Shown here piece by piece: positions 55,301-64,000 of a stretch of 64,000 nt of DNA. Source of the DNA: Owenia fusiformis. Taxonomy: Eukaryota; Annelida; Polychaeta; Sabellida; Oweniidae. Position numbers and translations under genes: made by a program. The notes under the pieces are model-generated. The model saw only the letters and a program-made list of their open reading frames with translations, did not search any database and had not been told where the DNA came from. Numbering within the stretch: the first letter of the stretch is position 1; each line of letters begins with the position of its first letter. The stretch spans positions 37,820,867 through 37,884,866 of the forward strand of contig CAIIXF020000008.1 in the NCBI GenBank assembly GCA_903813345.2. Reading direction: 5' to 3'.

Positions 55301-56635
55301 AAATCCTGTAATTTCACTCTTAAAGGGACTCAGCTTTTAAGCAACTTTATAGAGTATGGTTGGTCACAGGTAGGTGTCTTTCACTTTTAAAGGGACTCAG
55401 CCTTTAAGCAACTATATAGAGTATGGTATGGTACAGGTAGGTGTCTTTCACTTTTAAAGGGACTCAACCTTTAAGCAACTATATAGAGTATGGTATGGCA
55501 CAGGTAGGTGTCCTTCGCTCTTAAAGGGACTCAACCTTTAAGCAACTATATAGAGCATGGTAGGGCACAGATAGTTGTCTTTCACTCTTAAAGGGACTCA
55601 ACCTTTAAGCAACTATTTAGAGTATGGTATGGTACAGGTAGGTGTCTTTCACTCTTAAAGGCACTCAACCTTTAAGCAGCTATATAGAGCATGGTATGGC
55701 ACAGGTAGGTGTCTTTCAATTTTAAAGGGACTCAGCCTTTAAGCAACTATATAGAGTATGGTATGGTACAGGTAGGTGTCTTTCACTCTTGAGGGACCCA
55801 ACCTTTTAGCAACTATATAGATTATGGTATGGCATAGGTAGGTGTCTTTCACTCTTAAAGGCACTCAACCTTTAAGCAGCTATATAGAGCATGGTATGGC
55901 ACAGGTAGGTGTCTTTCAATTTTAAAGGGACTCAGCCTTTAAGCAACTATATAGAGTATGGTATGGTACAGGTAGGTGTCTTTCACTCTTGAGGCACTCA
56001 ACCTTAAAGCAGCTATATAGAGCATGGTATGGCACAGGTAGGTGTCTTTCAATTTTAAAGGGACTCAGCCTTTAAGCAACTATATCTAGTATGGTATGTC
56101 AGATAGGTGTCCTTCGCTCTTAAAGGGACTCAACCTTTAAGCAACTATAACGAGTATGGTATGTCAGATAGGTGTCTTTCACTCTTAAAGGGACTCAACC
56201 TTTAAGCAACTATATAGAGGGTGGTAGGTCACAGGTAGGTGTCTTTCAGTCAACTACTCATTTATTCATGGTCCAAACTGAATATGTTTGCATGACCTTT
56301 TGAAGAACATTTGGAGCTTGGTTTTAAGGGAAAGCACAAATTCTATCTTTTATACCTAATTGGTTATGCTTTGACAAATTGATTTATTTTAATTTTAGAA
56401 TTATTCCAAATAATATAGTTGCTAAAGATATGCAGCATTATCAGTTTGTTAAATTGTGTTCTTTTCTTTTAAGTTTGGCGCCTGGACATCATGGCTGTGC
56501 TGGGTAACATTAAGTGTGTTATCTCTGATAAGACTCTACCAATATCACCAACAGGAGGATTTTCTCATTAGTATGAACCGAGAGAGACAAAGACTTATCC
56601 AGAGCGTCAACAACAAACAGAATGTGACCATATAA
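46313..56635 (+). CDS. TMEM179: TMEM179-family four-pass membrane protein
   Basis: Four exons, 46313-46617, 53733-53861, 54155-54239 and 56474-56635, join in frame to 226 residues, close to the 233 of human TMEM179. Hydrophobic segments lie at about residues 10-32, 76-98, 106-135 and 178-198. Family landmarks are FNGHCLLYADGKW in the first loop, a short CTYP motif before TM2, GFNVWC at the end of TM3, and GFYIEYGMAQFGAWTSWLCW across the last junction before TM4. The tail (YHQQEDFL) also matches the family. The ATG at 46313 has a good context (ACATGG) and is the first in frame. The function of the family is poorly known; TMEM179 versus its paralogue TMEM179B is not decided here. Intron 1 carries a retrotransposon and intron 3 a donor-containing minisatellite. 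Confidence 0.92.
47108..50995 (-). CDS. non-LTR retrotransposon ORF2: endonuclease, reverse transcriptase, RNase H
   Basis: 1295 residues, uninterrupted. An apurinic-type endonuclease occupies about residues 20-240: Glu52 in TEIW, Asp156/Asn158 in GDFNGRHPLW and Asp227/His228 in SDHKLISF. The reverse transcriptase spans about 520-790, with YRPITL, Asp612 in LDYESCF, GIPQGSVLSP and the FADD box at 698-701. RNase H spans about 988-1125, with Asp996 (TDGSAYGNPG), Glu1038, Asp1063 and Asp1119 in GNEVADKTAK, followed by a CCHC-like zinc finger (CDHCNIPETVEHYIFAC). All catalytic residues are present. The domain order with a downstream RNase H places it in the I-group of non-LTR elements; exact clade unknown. 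Confidence 0.93.
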   Translation of the reverse strand: MYSNSITIVAATLLLSLLVTMKIFQANIRSINTSAKYIKHISPEASIFCITEIWHPTAESIQRAGLKDWTWISSIRQGREGGGAAIIASSDTKVVKRNDLMRNDIEAAWANVYCKDLAFLLCSVYIPPGNIESWDKFSRVATSALHSKLPVLFTGDFNGRHPLWNDCSINKLGSTIAEFAMIHDLHIFNNHQFTRNETIIDLTIGSGSLTSKISEWAVRDEIYLKSDHKLISFSVGQAGKEEVREYYDLKNANWEKFVSEMEKLCLNWQQNVIAANVEEAYTSLCSIMLKVINDIIPKKKICSKSKGWWNDNLNQQVKALRRAKRRYNKRSDPHNWETYTRLAEEFAESAHKAESSYWDDLFEELDLGNPNMIWKTVMKTQTKKGKKIVQPIIDGNGNIHHTDEDIAETMVKQYGKQHLPVQRYDEWYNFVVRKAKESVQLEKIKIKNTNYNQTCEPFNKDIEFDEIIAAIEKTPAKTAPSPREKILSIFIKKGGITLHKSIWLLSQKCWAEGQLPQEFRIDPKIMLGKPNKNNYNSDRSYRPITLEAQVGKILQRVVSPRLSWISETTSSYCAFQDAYREHRSCSQTVIRLVQSIQEAWNRGEYVIAAVLDYESCFERVFREGLIYKLAQKGINGRLLVYISEYLTNRQFSISVNNHTTPLLPSVVGIPQGSVLSPLLCNLYTADSMDNIGSEKAGFADDNTIWACGADLKEIEKLINTDLNQLTNKWCKRWNMEIAPEKTEVMVFSPPGITSPDINIFIDGRKLQVVSHKKILGCTIDNELKFNLHIENKKKSAFGALAGINNFTSSKSGCSQEVFTMLYKALVIPHFETSISALAAVTEKAVSAYAPVQRAALLRATGCLNSTSTDSLEVLAGVLPLDILLRSRQAQEGVRIATHTESDPIAREFLRWGGSSQTEKTPSCFNIITARLRLHRCPTQPNNYIQHYYHHQDVDIFQPTKATIHDEDFANTKSAQSVRISSVLSEQPDGRTIVFTDGSAYGNPGPSGAAAVVYVGGLKSTPICLEQPVSLIGNNYYGEVVAIKMAVEYLTTIKTSSNILLLSDCQPAITASFITTKCKSITEDIIDTRKACKLLSLQNKTLEVYWVPGHQGTEGNEVADKTAKKAALAAKSLTDCKTSKSVAYNNIKCNALEKWQNRYNNSTKVNFVQELIPKVKLKSPIVKTGTRYYRNICNQIISGHTRLHGHHHRIYPDILSPNCDHCNIPETVEHYIFACSKFQEEREILLAKVQQILLGAKYNPALDLQTITGLNTSLDHKLNKEIMKCLQAFIQKSKRF
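50988..52124 (-). CDS. non-LTR retrotransposon ORF1: PHD-like finger and zinc knuckles
   Basis: 378 residues. Residues about 38-87 form a PHD-type zinc finger (CPCNKDLDS, CSNCEQWWHSNC, CPYC). The middle has an RRM/esterase-free stretch typical of ORF1 linkers. Residues about 313-370 carry three CCHC-like knuckles (CFRCQFYGHVAKAC, CENCGGAHKNKC, CNNCGENHKASSNKC). Such ORF1 proteins bind element RNA. A PHD finger could read histone tails, which is inference. The last codons overlap the ORF2 start. Confidence 0.88.
   Translation of the reverse strand: MVTVQVHVKPASRQLGMPVKSKSKAKKATILKSKEKDSCPCNKDLDSIFLNCSNCEQWWHSNCLGLGNSEEDCPLLKLYAQEETVFNCPYCILNSINADIKLKPQNTVSPSDKRNKLANNLSPPKISQAKHSSKSAINSTVSQNLPKNILIIDNLKNPGLFKDSDKIKKEIFKHKSQVKITHTYQLCRGGIAIHYADPEQKELLSRDWPESAFGGSGKQLDIHDTTPASRCIIRNVPTSINPEELKQVVEQQSGISVSIRRFKYRDTGKGMPIVAATCSNHTDLSILFKTKLTIGNKILLVEAINTAKHKVTRCFRCQFYGHVAKACTNKAKCENCGGAHKNKCTNSTKCNNCGENHKASSNKCIYYIDLKLKRSTNV
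52500..53320. other. TMEM179 intron 1, right part
   Basis: Probably includes the 5' untranslated region of the antisense retrotransposon (a GC-rich stretch at about 52920-53060 resembles an internal promoter region), but the border is not visible. No host exon is seen. Confidence 0.35.
53324..53497. mobile_element. MITE with CAGTGAAACCTGT ends (pogo/Tigger-like)
   Basis: Left CAGTGAAACCTGTAAAATGG and right end, in complement AGTGTAAAACCTACC followed by TAATTGGAACACC, are imperfect inverted repeats. TA lies immediately before the left end. Internal GGAACA/TGTTCC pairs repeat several times. Related to 17734-17871. Confidence 0.6.
54212..56255 (+). repeat. 67-bp minisatellite seeded on the TMEM179 exon 3 donor
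   Basis: Units of about 67 bases, TATATAGAGTATGGTATGGC, ACAGGTAGGTGTCTTTCACT, CTTAAAGGGACTCAACCTTT, AAGCAAC, repeat about 17 times. The first unit is the true exon end (54212-54239) plus the donor GTAGGTG, so every unit carries the exon 3' end and a 5' splice site. Using a later donor would read gtaggtgtctttcactcttaa, giving an immediate in-frame stop. The array is interrupted at about 54453-55309. Confidence 0.95.
54453..55309 (-). pseudogene. 5'-truncated non-LTR retrotransposon inserted in the minisatellite
   Basis: A minus-strand frame (about 54414-55310) encodes the C-terminal part of a non-LTR polyprotein: LYWAVSVPSMTFGMEL, LQGLPVSTPNVAILPQLGW, LTGQGNLRVNTGEW and the zinc finger CPLCGDEVETVEHFTLFC. 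There is no reverse transcriptase core, so it is 5'-truncated. The array stops at GTAAGTGT on one side and resumes at TTCACTCTTAAAGG on the other, which dates the insertion after array expansion. The last codons of the frame run into array DNA. It differs from the ORF2 at 47108. Confidence 0.85.
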
Positions 56636-57780
56636 AGATTATGAAACATGAGATCTAGCCATATAAGGGCATACAAGAATATAACATTATGTTGAAATCC
56701 CCTTACTTGAGAAATGATGGACTCTTCCTTTGACTTGCTGCGATGGATTTGTCTTTAGAGTTAATGGACTCTTCTGGTTGTTAAGGGGTGGTAGGATGGA
56801 GTAAATCCTAAGGATTTGCCTGACTTGGCCTACAAGGGTTTCATTCATCTAAAAATGTCATCTAAGAGTGGAACCAGAGACAACAGATTCACCTACCACA
56901 GTGATATGTTGAAGACGTAAACTGTCACGGTAATTTGAAAAAAACATTACCTAGGACCATAACTACAGGACCTGGGACCACATTCTGAACTTGGGAATAC
57001 GAGAAAAATGTATTTTAACAAAATTTATTCCCAAGATAAAATTGGGAGTGCATCAAACAAAGTTCAAGTAATATGGAAAACCAATGGTTTTAGGGTATAT
57101 GACATGCATGTACAAAATGCAAAGGATCTGTAAATTACTTTCATTTGGCGCCAGTATTCACCAATGTTCAAACAGATAACTTATCTTAAAAATTTGCCAA
57201 ATAGATAGGTGCTAATATCCCCAAATTTTGGTGAAATGCCACATAAATACTTAGTAGCACCAAAACAGTGAAAAATCATTTTGCCAAAAACATTACTAAG
57301 TAACAAACTGTTATGAATTTAATTTGACTGAATATAACAAAATATGTATTAACAATATTATACACTGAGCAGACCCTAGTTCTAAACTAGCATTAATGCT
57401 GTCCATGAATGCAAGGGGTATAGTAAAATCCAGTTATAGCCTACATGATGTCAGTAGTGTCTCTTCAATTACAACATAAAATCTCTAACCCTTGTAAAGA
57501 TATTTTATGGAAACCCTGCAGGGGGCGTGGCCAGCTTTCAGTCAGGGAGGGGCGTGATCGCAAAAAAGTTTTCAGTCAGGAGGGTGTGATTGTGGCATAA
57601 ACAAGCCAAAATTTTGATTTATTTCAATTTTACAAAAATTGATGCAACTTCCTTCAAAATTGAGCTAAAAGCTTCAAATGAAAAGCATTTTAAAGCTCTT
57701 TTCTTTTTCTTTGCCTTTGTCCTGGCCTGAATATGATAGATTCATTTTGAATTCTGATGTGTTATGTAGCTAACAAGCAT
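56636..57780. other. intergenic DNA and TMEM179 3' region
   Basis: No gene is recognised. No clear AATAAA lies close behind the TMEM179 stop. Around 57520-57590 there is a GGGGCGTGG/GTCAGGGAGG-type direct repeat. Confidence 0.4.
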
Positions 57781-57799
57781 AACCCTTACGGAAATTTAC

Positions 57800-58140
57800 T
57801 GGCTCCCGCAGCCTGCTGCCGCAGCGCTGCCGCAGCCTGCTGCAGCAGCACTCCCACAGCCTACTGCCGCAGCGCTCCTGCAGCATGCTGCCGCAGCGCT
57901 GCGGCAGCACATTGGAATTTATCATGCAAATTAGGCTGCCGCAGCGCTGCCGCAGCCTGCTGCCGCAGCGCTCCCGCAGCATGCAAATTAGGCTGCCGCA
58001 GCGCTGCCGCAGCATGCAAATTAGGCTGCCGCAGCGCTGCCGCAGCATGCTGCGAGAAGGCTGCAGTTAACCGCAGCACTGTCGGAGCCATTTCACTATG
58101 GGACTTGAGCTGCGGTTAACCGCAGCAATTGCAGAGAAGG
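57800..58140 (+). repeat. GC-rich CTGCCGCAGCG array, left block
   Basis: Built on the self-complementary core GCAGCGCTGC: units such as GCTGCCGCAGCGCTGCCGCA followed by GCATGCAAATTAG repeat about four times, then CTGCAGTTAACCGCAG. Open frames rich in Ala, Cys and Arg in every phase come from the repeat, not from a gene. Confidence 0.85.
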
Positions 58141-58662
58141 CTACCATTGGCCTGAGGTATTTTAGGGGGAGGGGGATTGAAAACATCTCACCCAATATGA
58201 TGGATGCCTATCTCTTCCATTATGGCTGTGATTTTGTTGGGTTATATCCCCCAGTTATTTGTTCAGTTTCGAGATGCTTTGGGGCATTTTATTGTTTTTA
58301 TCAATGAGGGCCCAAGTGAAATAAATCAATGGGAAAATATTGACAATAAATAGGTAATACTCTATTAATTCTTAGCTAACAAACAACTAAAAAAATTATC
58401 ATGCAAATTAGAGAGAATTATGTTAAATAAATACATAGGTGTTCATAATAAGGTATTGTTACCATTCAACGCTCATGTAGAATATTGACTGATTATAAAA
58501 TGAAAATTACATTGTAACAACAAGGTAGTGTTAGATGAGAATTATCAGAGTATTACCTATTTATTAGCTATATTTAAAACCTTTTTCTTACCCATTATGC
58601 ATTATTGTCTACAAAATTCATTTTCTACAATACGAACCCAAAACATCAAATAATATGTAAAA

Positions 58663-59040
58663 TTGGGTAGGGACACACAAATTCGAAGTATATGTTATTC
58701 CCGTGAATATTCAAATCTGGCCATGCAAAGCATACTAATTAAGGTAAAGCAGTCCAAAGTTTTTTCAAAATTCTCTTGCAAAAACTACAGATTTAGTCAA
58801 AAATCTCCCTTAAAAGTACCACTTTTTGCAGAATTTACCACAAAAACTATTGCTTTTATTAGAAAAAAATTTGAGATAATCTGCTTTTTTTTAAAAAGTA
58901 TTGTTTTATTTCAAATCTACCGTAAAAACTTCAGTTGTTTTAAAATTTACCTCAAAAACTCCCGATTTTTAAAAATCTACAGCGAAAACTACCAATTTTT
59001 TTAAAAATTACCAGATTTTGGAAAAATCTCCCATAAAAGT
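58663..59040 (+). repeat. AAAAACTAC/AAAAATCTCC-type degenerate repeats
   Basis: An approximately 30-base motif, AAATTTACC(A/T)CAAAAACT and variants, repeats about eight times in AT-rich DNA. The 113-codon open frame across it has no homology I recognise. Confidence 0.5.
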
Positions 59041-59157
59041 ACCACAATTTTTGGAAATCTCACGCAAATTGTTCATTTTAGGTTGGCCCGGGACATAAGA
59101 TGAGCAATTATTCTTTGTCAGCCATTTTTCTTTTGGTTTAAAAAGAGCGGGAAAATA

Positions 59158-59495
59158 CTGCAGCCCTGTCGGAGCCAGCTCCGAGAAGGCTGCAATTAAC
59201 TGCAGCGCTGTCGGAGCCAATTCGCTGCTGCAGCCCTGTCGGAGCCAGCTCCGAGAAGGCTGCAATTAACTGCAGCGCTGTCGGAGCCAAATCGCTGCTG
59301 CAGCCCTGTCGGAGCCAGCTCCGAGAAGGCTGCAATTAACTGCAGCGCTGTCGGAGCCAATTCGCTGCAAATATGATGCTGCCGCAGCATCATGCTGCCG
59401 CAGCGATTGGCTGCAATTACCTGCATCCAACATTTGGAGCCAATTTGCTGCGGCAGCGCTGCGGCAGCGCTGCAGCAGCGCTGCCGCAGCAATGT
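59158..59495 (+). repeat. 70-bp tandem repeat and CTGCCGCAGCG block, right block
   Basis: Three near-perfect 70-base units start at about 59158, 59228 and 59298 (CTGCAGCCCTGTCGGAGCCA, GCTCCGAGAAGGCTGCAATT, AACTGCAGCGCTGTCGGAGC). Then come GCTGCCGCAGCATCATGCTG and GCGGCAGCGCTGCAGCAGCG. It shares the CGAGAAGGCTGCA.TTAAC.GCAG motif with the left block at 58045-58080. Confidence 0.9.
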
Positions 59496-59613
59496 ATTTC
59501 CGCTAACAGTGAACAAGTATTGTCTAACAATACAATTAATTATAATATACAATTATACATTCAATTATTTATCTATGATACATTATTGTATATAAGTAAA
59601 ATGAATATGTAAG

Positions 59614-59789
59614 CAGGCCCATAGCCAGGATTTACCAAGGGGGTTCACTTTTTTAAAAATTTCAGGGGGTTCACTTTTGAAAACTTTGGTCCAAAAATGG
59701 CCTCATTAACTTGAAAAGTGCTTAGAATGGTGAAAAACTGCATGACTTTTGCCATGCGGACCCCTGAAACCCCTCTGACTATGGGCCTG
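59614..59789. mobile_element. MITE with CAGGCCCATAG ends
   Basis: Left CAGGCCCATAGCCAG and right end, in complement CAGGCCCATAGTCAG: 14 of 15 bases match. The interior holds a GGGGGTTCACTTTT direct repeat. About 176 bp, intergenic. Confidence 0.75.
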
Positions 59790-62700
59790 ATAAGGTTCAT
59801 ATCCAATATGAATCCTAATAAAATGCGTAATAATCATTGCAGGGGTGGACCTTTATATCTTATGGATTAGGGCCCTATTTATTTCAGAAAAATCAGGGGT
59901 GGATATTGAAAATATTTTGTGATTAAGATGATTGCGACAGACCAACTGTTAAAACAAGATTGGTGAAAAAATATATTTTCTGTTAATAAGTTGATAATAA
60001 TTCTTGGTTCTCTAGTTTTAAAAAGAATTGGAGTGGATGAAGAGGTTAAGTCTGTCTTTGTTTTAATATAATGGTCCACCCCCTAAAGGGCTCATTCTCC
60101 ATTTATCAGACCTCAAATACAAGAGAACATACCGTCCTTTGTGAAAATATAAAATTTGATAAGAATGCACACCTACGTATATGTAGTAAGGGAGCATTTC
60201 AAAAGATCAATCTTGGAAAATTAACTGAATTTTAACAGCAAGGAGGATGGGGACATTGGTCCCTGAATTTTATTTTGGGCAAATTTTGTTACATATAAAG
60301 GTATAAACTCAGGATTCTACAGTGAGATACATACAAAGGATAATAATTTACTGTACATTTCTCAAACACAGTTATGAGGGGAATGGGGTCACAGATTGAT
60401 TGTTCAAATAAAGTAAGTAATCCTACATTGAACTTTTGAGATGCTCCCTAAGCAGCTTGAGAAGTGCAATCTATAAGGGGTGCATGCATTAACTTGCCTG
60501 ACTTTTAAGCAATTCTTCAAAACTTTGTTATTTACATAAAATAATATTGTTTTTAAAAGTCTATGAATTGATATACAGATACATGAAGTAGTAAAAGTCC
60601 CTGCGTAAAGTTTGAAAATATTTTTATTATTATTCATTTACTATTTGTTATGACTTAAAAAGTTATTTTAGACATTTTTGAAAAAAAAATTGAAAAAAAG
60701 TTGTGAGCATTTCATTTCTCAAAGAGTCAAATTTCCCGCCATTTTTCTAAAAAAGTTGAACTGTTTTATGCAAAAAACATGGGAGGATGAATGCTATGCA
60801 TTAGTATGAATTATGGCTTGTTAAAATATATGCGTGACCTCTAAAAGTTCGTTATGAATTCACGAATTTTTAAAGTCCATCAAAAACCACTTTTTGAAAT
60901 TTAAAAAAAAAAGTTTCACATATCACACCTTGATAACATTGGGTAATAAATAAGCCAAAGTGGTTTAAACTTTATATTGGGGACTTTAAAGGTTTTTTTA
61001 ATTAATTTTTTTAAAAAGCATAATGGAGAATGAGGCCCTTTTATTAACTGCTTAATTAAAGTCAGATTAGTTACATTGTATGAAACAAGATTTCTGAAAT
61101 GTTAGTTGAAAACTGATTCATATTAGATTAACTTTAATACATCACATGTAATTCCAATAATGTGCAGCCAGAACTCTTGTTAAGTCATCCAAAAGAATGG
61201 TAAACCTCTCATATTTGTAATACCTTTCTCAATTATAGTAGAATCAGCTTGAAATGCCTTTTGTACAGTACGGTAGATAACGTGTTCAAAGGAGAATAAC
61301 TGGTATACTTTTACACCCCTCACTCAGTTTGGGTACCAGAAGTTTTTACCTGGTTGCAAACCAAAGCCTGTCAAGGTGTTTGAATCTGAGTGAAAATGTT
61401 TGAATCTGAGTGAAAATGTTTGAATCTGAGCGAAAATGTATGACTTGACACTTGATGTATGACTTGAATTATTTCAATCAGCATGAATGATGAGTCTGCA
61501 GTAAGGGCTCCAATAGGGGATTTCCACTTGCCAAACTTATGGAGGGGAGTGTATATATAGATATATATAACTTATGGAGGGGAGTTATCCATGAACCACA
61601 ATGTGCCTTAATGAAATTGGATCTTGAAATCCAGAGAGAGAATAGGGCATTAAGTATTAATGTAAATAACAAAAAAGCAAAAGCCCTAGAGATTTGTCTA
61701 AAATGATAAGAAATTGGAATAACTCGTTACAAGATATGTGGGTGTTTTTCAGATTATATGTGTATATTTATATAATATAGAGATTTGATTGATTTTGAGT
61801 ATTTATTGTGTATTTCACATTTTCTTCAAACTTTATTTCTATAATTTATTTACGTTTGTTGTAATTATTATCAATGGAGCCATATAAGTAAGAAAATCTA
61901 TTGAATTGTACATATTTGTACCAGAGTACCACTGTACCTATGAGGCATCTACGAGGCATATGGGAGGCAATTGCCTCACTAAAACTGTACTGAAAATAAA
62001 GTAAATAATAATTCACATTCATATCTGTTATAAGTAAAAAAAAGTAAAAAAGATATCCTTCTGTCAGTCTGTGGGAAGAATCTTTTCATTATACTGTAGG
62101 TTTAATCACTGGCTTTTCTTGTTTAAGTGAATATTAAAATTAGTTAGTCTCATCACATTTAAGTTACATGCAGTCTAATTAAAATCAGTGATGTTCGAAT
62201 CTTTCTTGACGTTGTCATGGTAGTTTTGAACCAAAACTTTATTCATTTGTATGACAAAATATTCCGAATCCAGATTTCACTTGCTTCTGAAATCGGTTTA
62301 TCAACACTAAATGGAATTTGCCTACTATATTGGATGAGACTGACTCCAGTTAGTTCACCCTGCTGTGAACCAGTGAACATAAGCCATTTACAATTTACTA
62401 AATCGCTGCGATAATCAAGCTATATGATTTAAACCATTGTTCAGCTTGAGACTCGAGAGAAATCCAACATCTCATAATTAGGCCTAGTATATTTATATTC
62501 ACATTTCAGATGCTGAATAAAGCCCGTTTTGAAAATGACAATGTGCAGTGACCATGGTTTGGTATGATATGACAGTTCATATCCCCACCATGCGTACATG
62601 ATATTTCCCCACCGTGCGCACATGATGTATCCGCACCGAGCGTACAATGTGTATCCGCACCGTGTGCACGTGATACATGTATATCCCCATCGCTTGTTTT

Positions 62701-63457
62701 CGTGTAGGATGATTAAAAGTGATAATTCGGCAATTTAAATTACATTTGTATATACAGCATCTCGATGTTATACGCTGGAAATATAGTAAAAATTCCAAAG
62801 CATTTCATCAATATTTCTCAATACATATTGAACAGCCCCAGCGTTATTGTATTGATGCCATTGTAGTAGAATGTGTCGACAAAATGACAGATATTTATCT
62901 CACAGGTTCTCATGGAACATGTTAATTATTTGCAGGGGTGGGCGTGGTAGGACTCCTTGGGGTAAACTCAATAGAGGACAATGGGACTTCGTGGGAGTCC
63001 GTGGGACTTGATGGAGCACGTTGGACGTACATATTATTCCTTTGGTCAAAACTAGGATCTGCCTAGGTTGTCACGCATATGCCGAACGTAGAATGAAATA
63101 TTTGTTTTATTATATCATTGCTGACATTCTTTACGATCACTTTGCATTGGTAAGAAATATAGAATATTTTAAACATTTATTTTTATCAATAAATATATCA
63201 TAAACATAATTACTATGTACGTACAAGTATCATTGTATAGTACACTTTTACTTTCGTCCAGTGCAGTATTTTGAAATTCCTGGGCGGGCAATACGGGCGA
63301 TACGTCTTTTATAATCCAAAAATTGAGGGATCGCTAGCAATGGTATAATAAGATTCATTATCACCCCAGACATCCCTCAGCATATATGTATAAATAGATC
63401 AAATTTTCAAGAGATATTGACAGATATTAATTGTTTTTTTTTTGTCATTTCTTTTAG
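59790..63457. other. intergenic DNA, no gene recognised
   Basis: Only short repeats are seen: GTTTGAATCTGAGTGAAAAT in about three tandem copies (61378-61437), GGAGGGGAGT..ATA around 61540-61585, and about four degenerate 27-base units with ATCCGCACCGTGCGCA (62580-62690). Open frames here are short and have no motif. Confidence 0.45.
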
Positions 63458-63551
63458 GGATCGGGTAAATGGGATACTATTTTTGGAAGTGAAGGCGACG
63501 AAAGTAAAGTCTTGGATTTTTTTTCAAATGGTCCCTGCTCTTCGCTGCTTG
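63458..63551 (+). CDS. weak candidate exon, unidentified
   Basis: A strong pyrimidine tract (TTTTTTTTTGTCATTTCTTTTAG) ends in an acceptor, and a donor GTACGT follows 94 bases later. The segment between is open in one frame (KWDTIFGSEGDESKVLDFF) with a balanced, non-repetitive composition unlike the surrounding DNA. I recognise no family and see no partner exon, so this is only a candidate part of a gene extending beyond the window. Confidence 0.25.
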
Positions 63552-64000
63552 GTACGTTGTGATATAATAATTATATTCCCGATTTGTATTTGTGTTTAAA
63601 ACTATGTCAGCGTCTTTGTACGTGTACAGATTGATCTGGTTTAAATAATCTAGCTTAACGCCCTTGTTACCCCCCCCCCCCCCACTAGTCATCCCTACAG
63701 CCTCTGTGAGGAGGGGTGTAATCATGTGGAGGAGGGGTCACAGGGGGCTTGTGGCTAGACTGTGGTTTGAAATCAAGTTGACTAGATTTTATTATTAATA
63801 AAAACGTATTATGTAAAAATAATTTATATTCATGAATATATTTTAGCGAAACGAAATATCTATCATCCTACCACGTCTGTGTGCAATAAAGTAACGTGAC
63901 AATTTCTTCGTGGGATTGGGAGAGGGGGAAGGTTGGACGTGGGCAAAGGTTTTGAATGCAATGGATTGTACTGCACATGTATATTGTACATGTGTTAGAT

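Noticed and set aside
57757-58119. Ala/Cys/Arg-rich open frames on both strands
   Set aside because: Produced by the CTGCCGCAGCG array in several phases at once; low complexity with no splice or start context.
59008-59552. Open frames reading as repeated QPSRSWLRQGCSS
   Set aside because: They follow the 70-base tandem repeat exactly and are not conserved domains.
1-64000. tRNA, rRNA or other structured RNA genes
   Set aside because: I looked for cloverleaf-like and A/B-box-like stretches by eye and found none convincing; a covariance-model scan would be decisive.

Overview
The window is animal nuclear DNA: AT-rich, with intron-rich genes, GT-AG splice sites and dense non-autonomous transposons. 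It most likely comes from a lophotrochozoan, with a bivalve mollusc as first guess. That guess rests on (i) elements built from about 145-161 bp core repeats, a GGACGGACGG-type microsatellite and short inverted ends, resembling the bivalve 'pearl'/Helentron-derived elements, (ii) a death-fold-rich gene, and (iii) an animal-type lipoxygenase. The species cannot be fixed from the sequence alone.

Layout. 190-14582 (+): the last 12 exons of an animal lipoxygenase, covering its catalytic domain through the C-terminal iron-ligand isoleucine. 14583-18461: convergent intergenic DNA with a non-LTR retrotransposon fragment split by a pearl-like element. 18462-45899 (-): a complete 15-exon PRPF39 gene (U1 snRNP-associated splicing factor, 824 aa). 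Nested antisense in its last intron, 21479-23157 (+), is a three-exon gene that joins a retrotransposon Gag-like module to a CARD-like domain and two tandem Death domains. This is the most unusual gene in the window. 45900-46312: short divergent interval between PRPF39 and TMEM179. 46313-56635 (+): a complete four-exon TMEM179-family membrane protein gene; its first intron carries a two-ORF non-LTR retrotransposon with both frames open, and its third intron is a minisatellite. 56636-64000: intergenic, with GC-rich CTGCCGCAGCG arrays, small MITEs and one weak candidate exon near the right end.

The three conserved host genes have no obvious joint pathway. The shared theme is structural. In two unrelated genes (lipoxygenase and TMEM179) an intron begins with a minisatellite whose unit contains the exon end plus the 5' splice site, so the true donor is followed by many near-copies. 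A third, fainter exon-donor duplication lies in another lipoxygenase intron. The introns also hold well-delimited mobile elements: a Mutator-like element with 10-bp target duplications, a hAT-like MITE with 8-bp duplications, a Harbinger-like MITE with 3-bp duplications whose empty site is present elsewhere in the window, TTAA-flanked fold-backs, and a decayed mariner.
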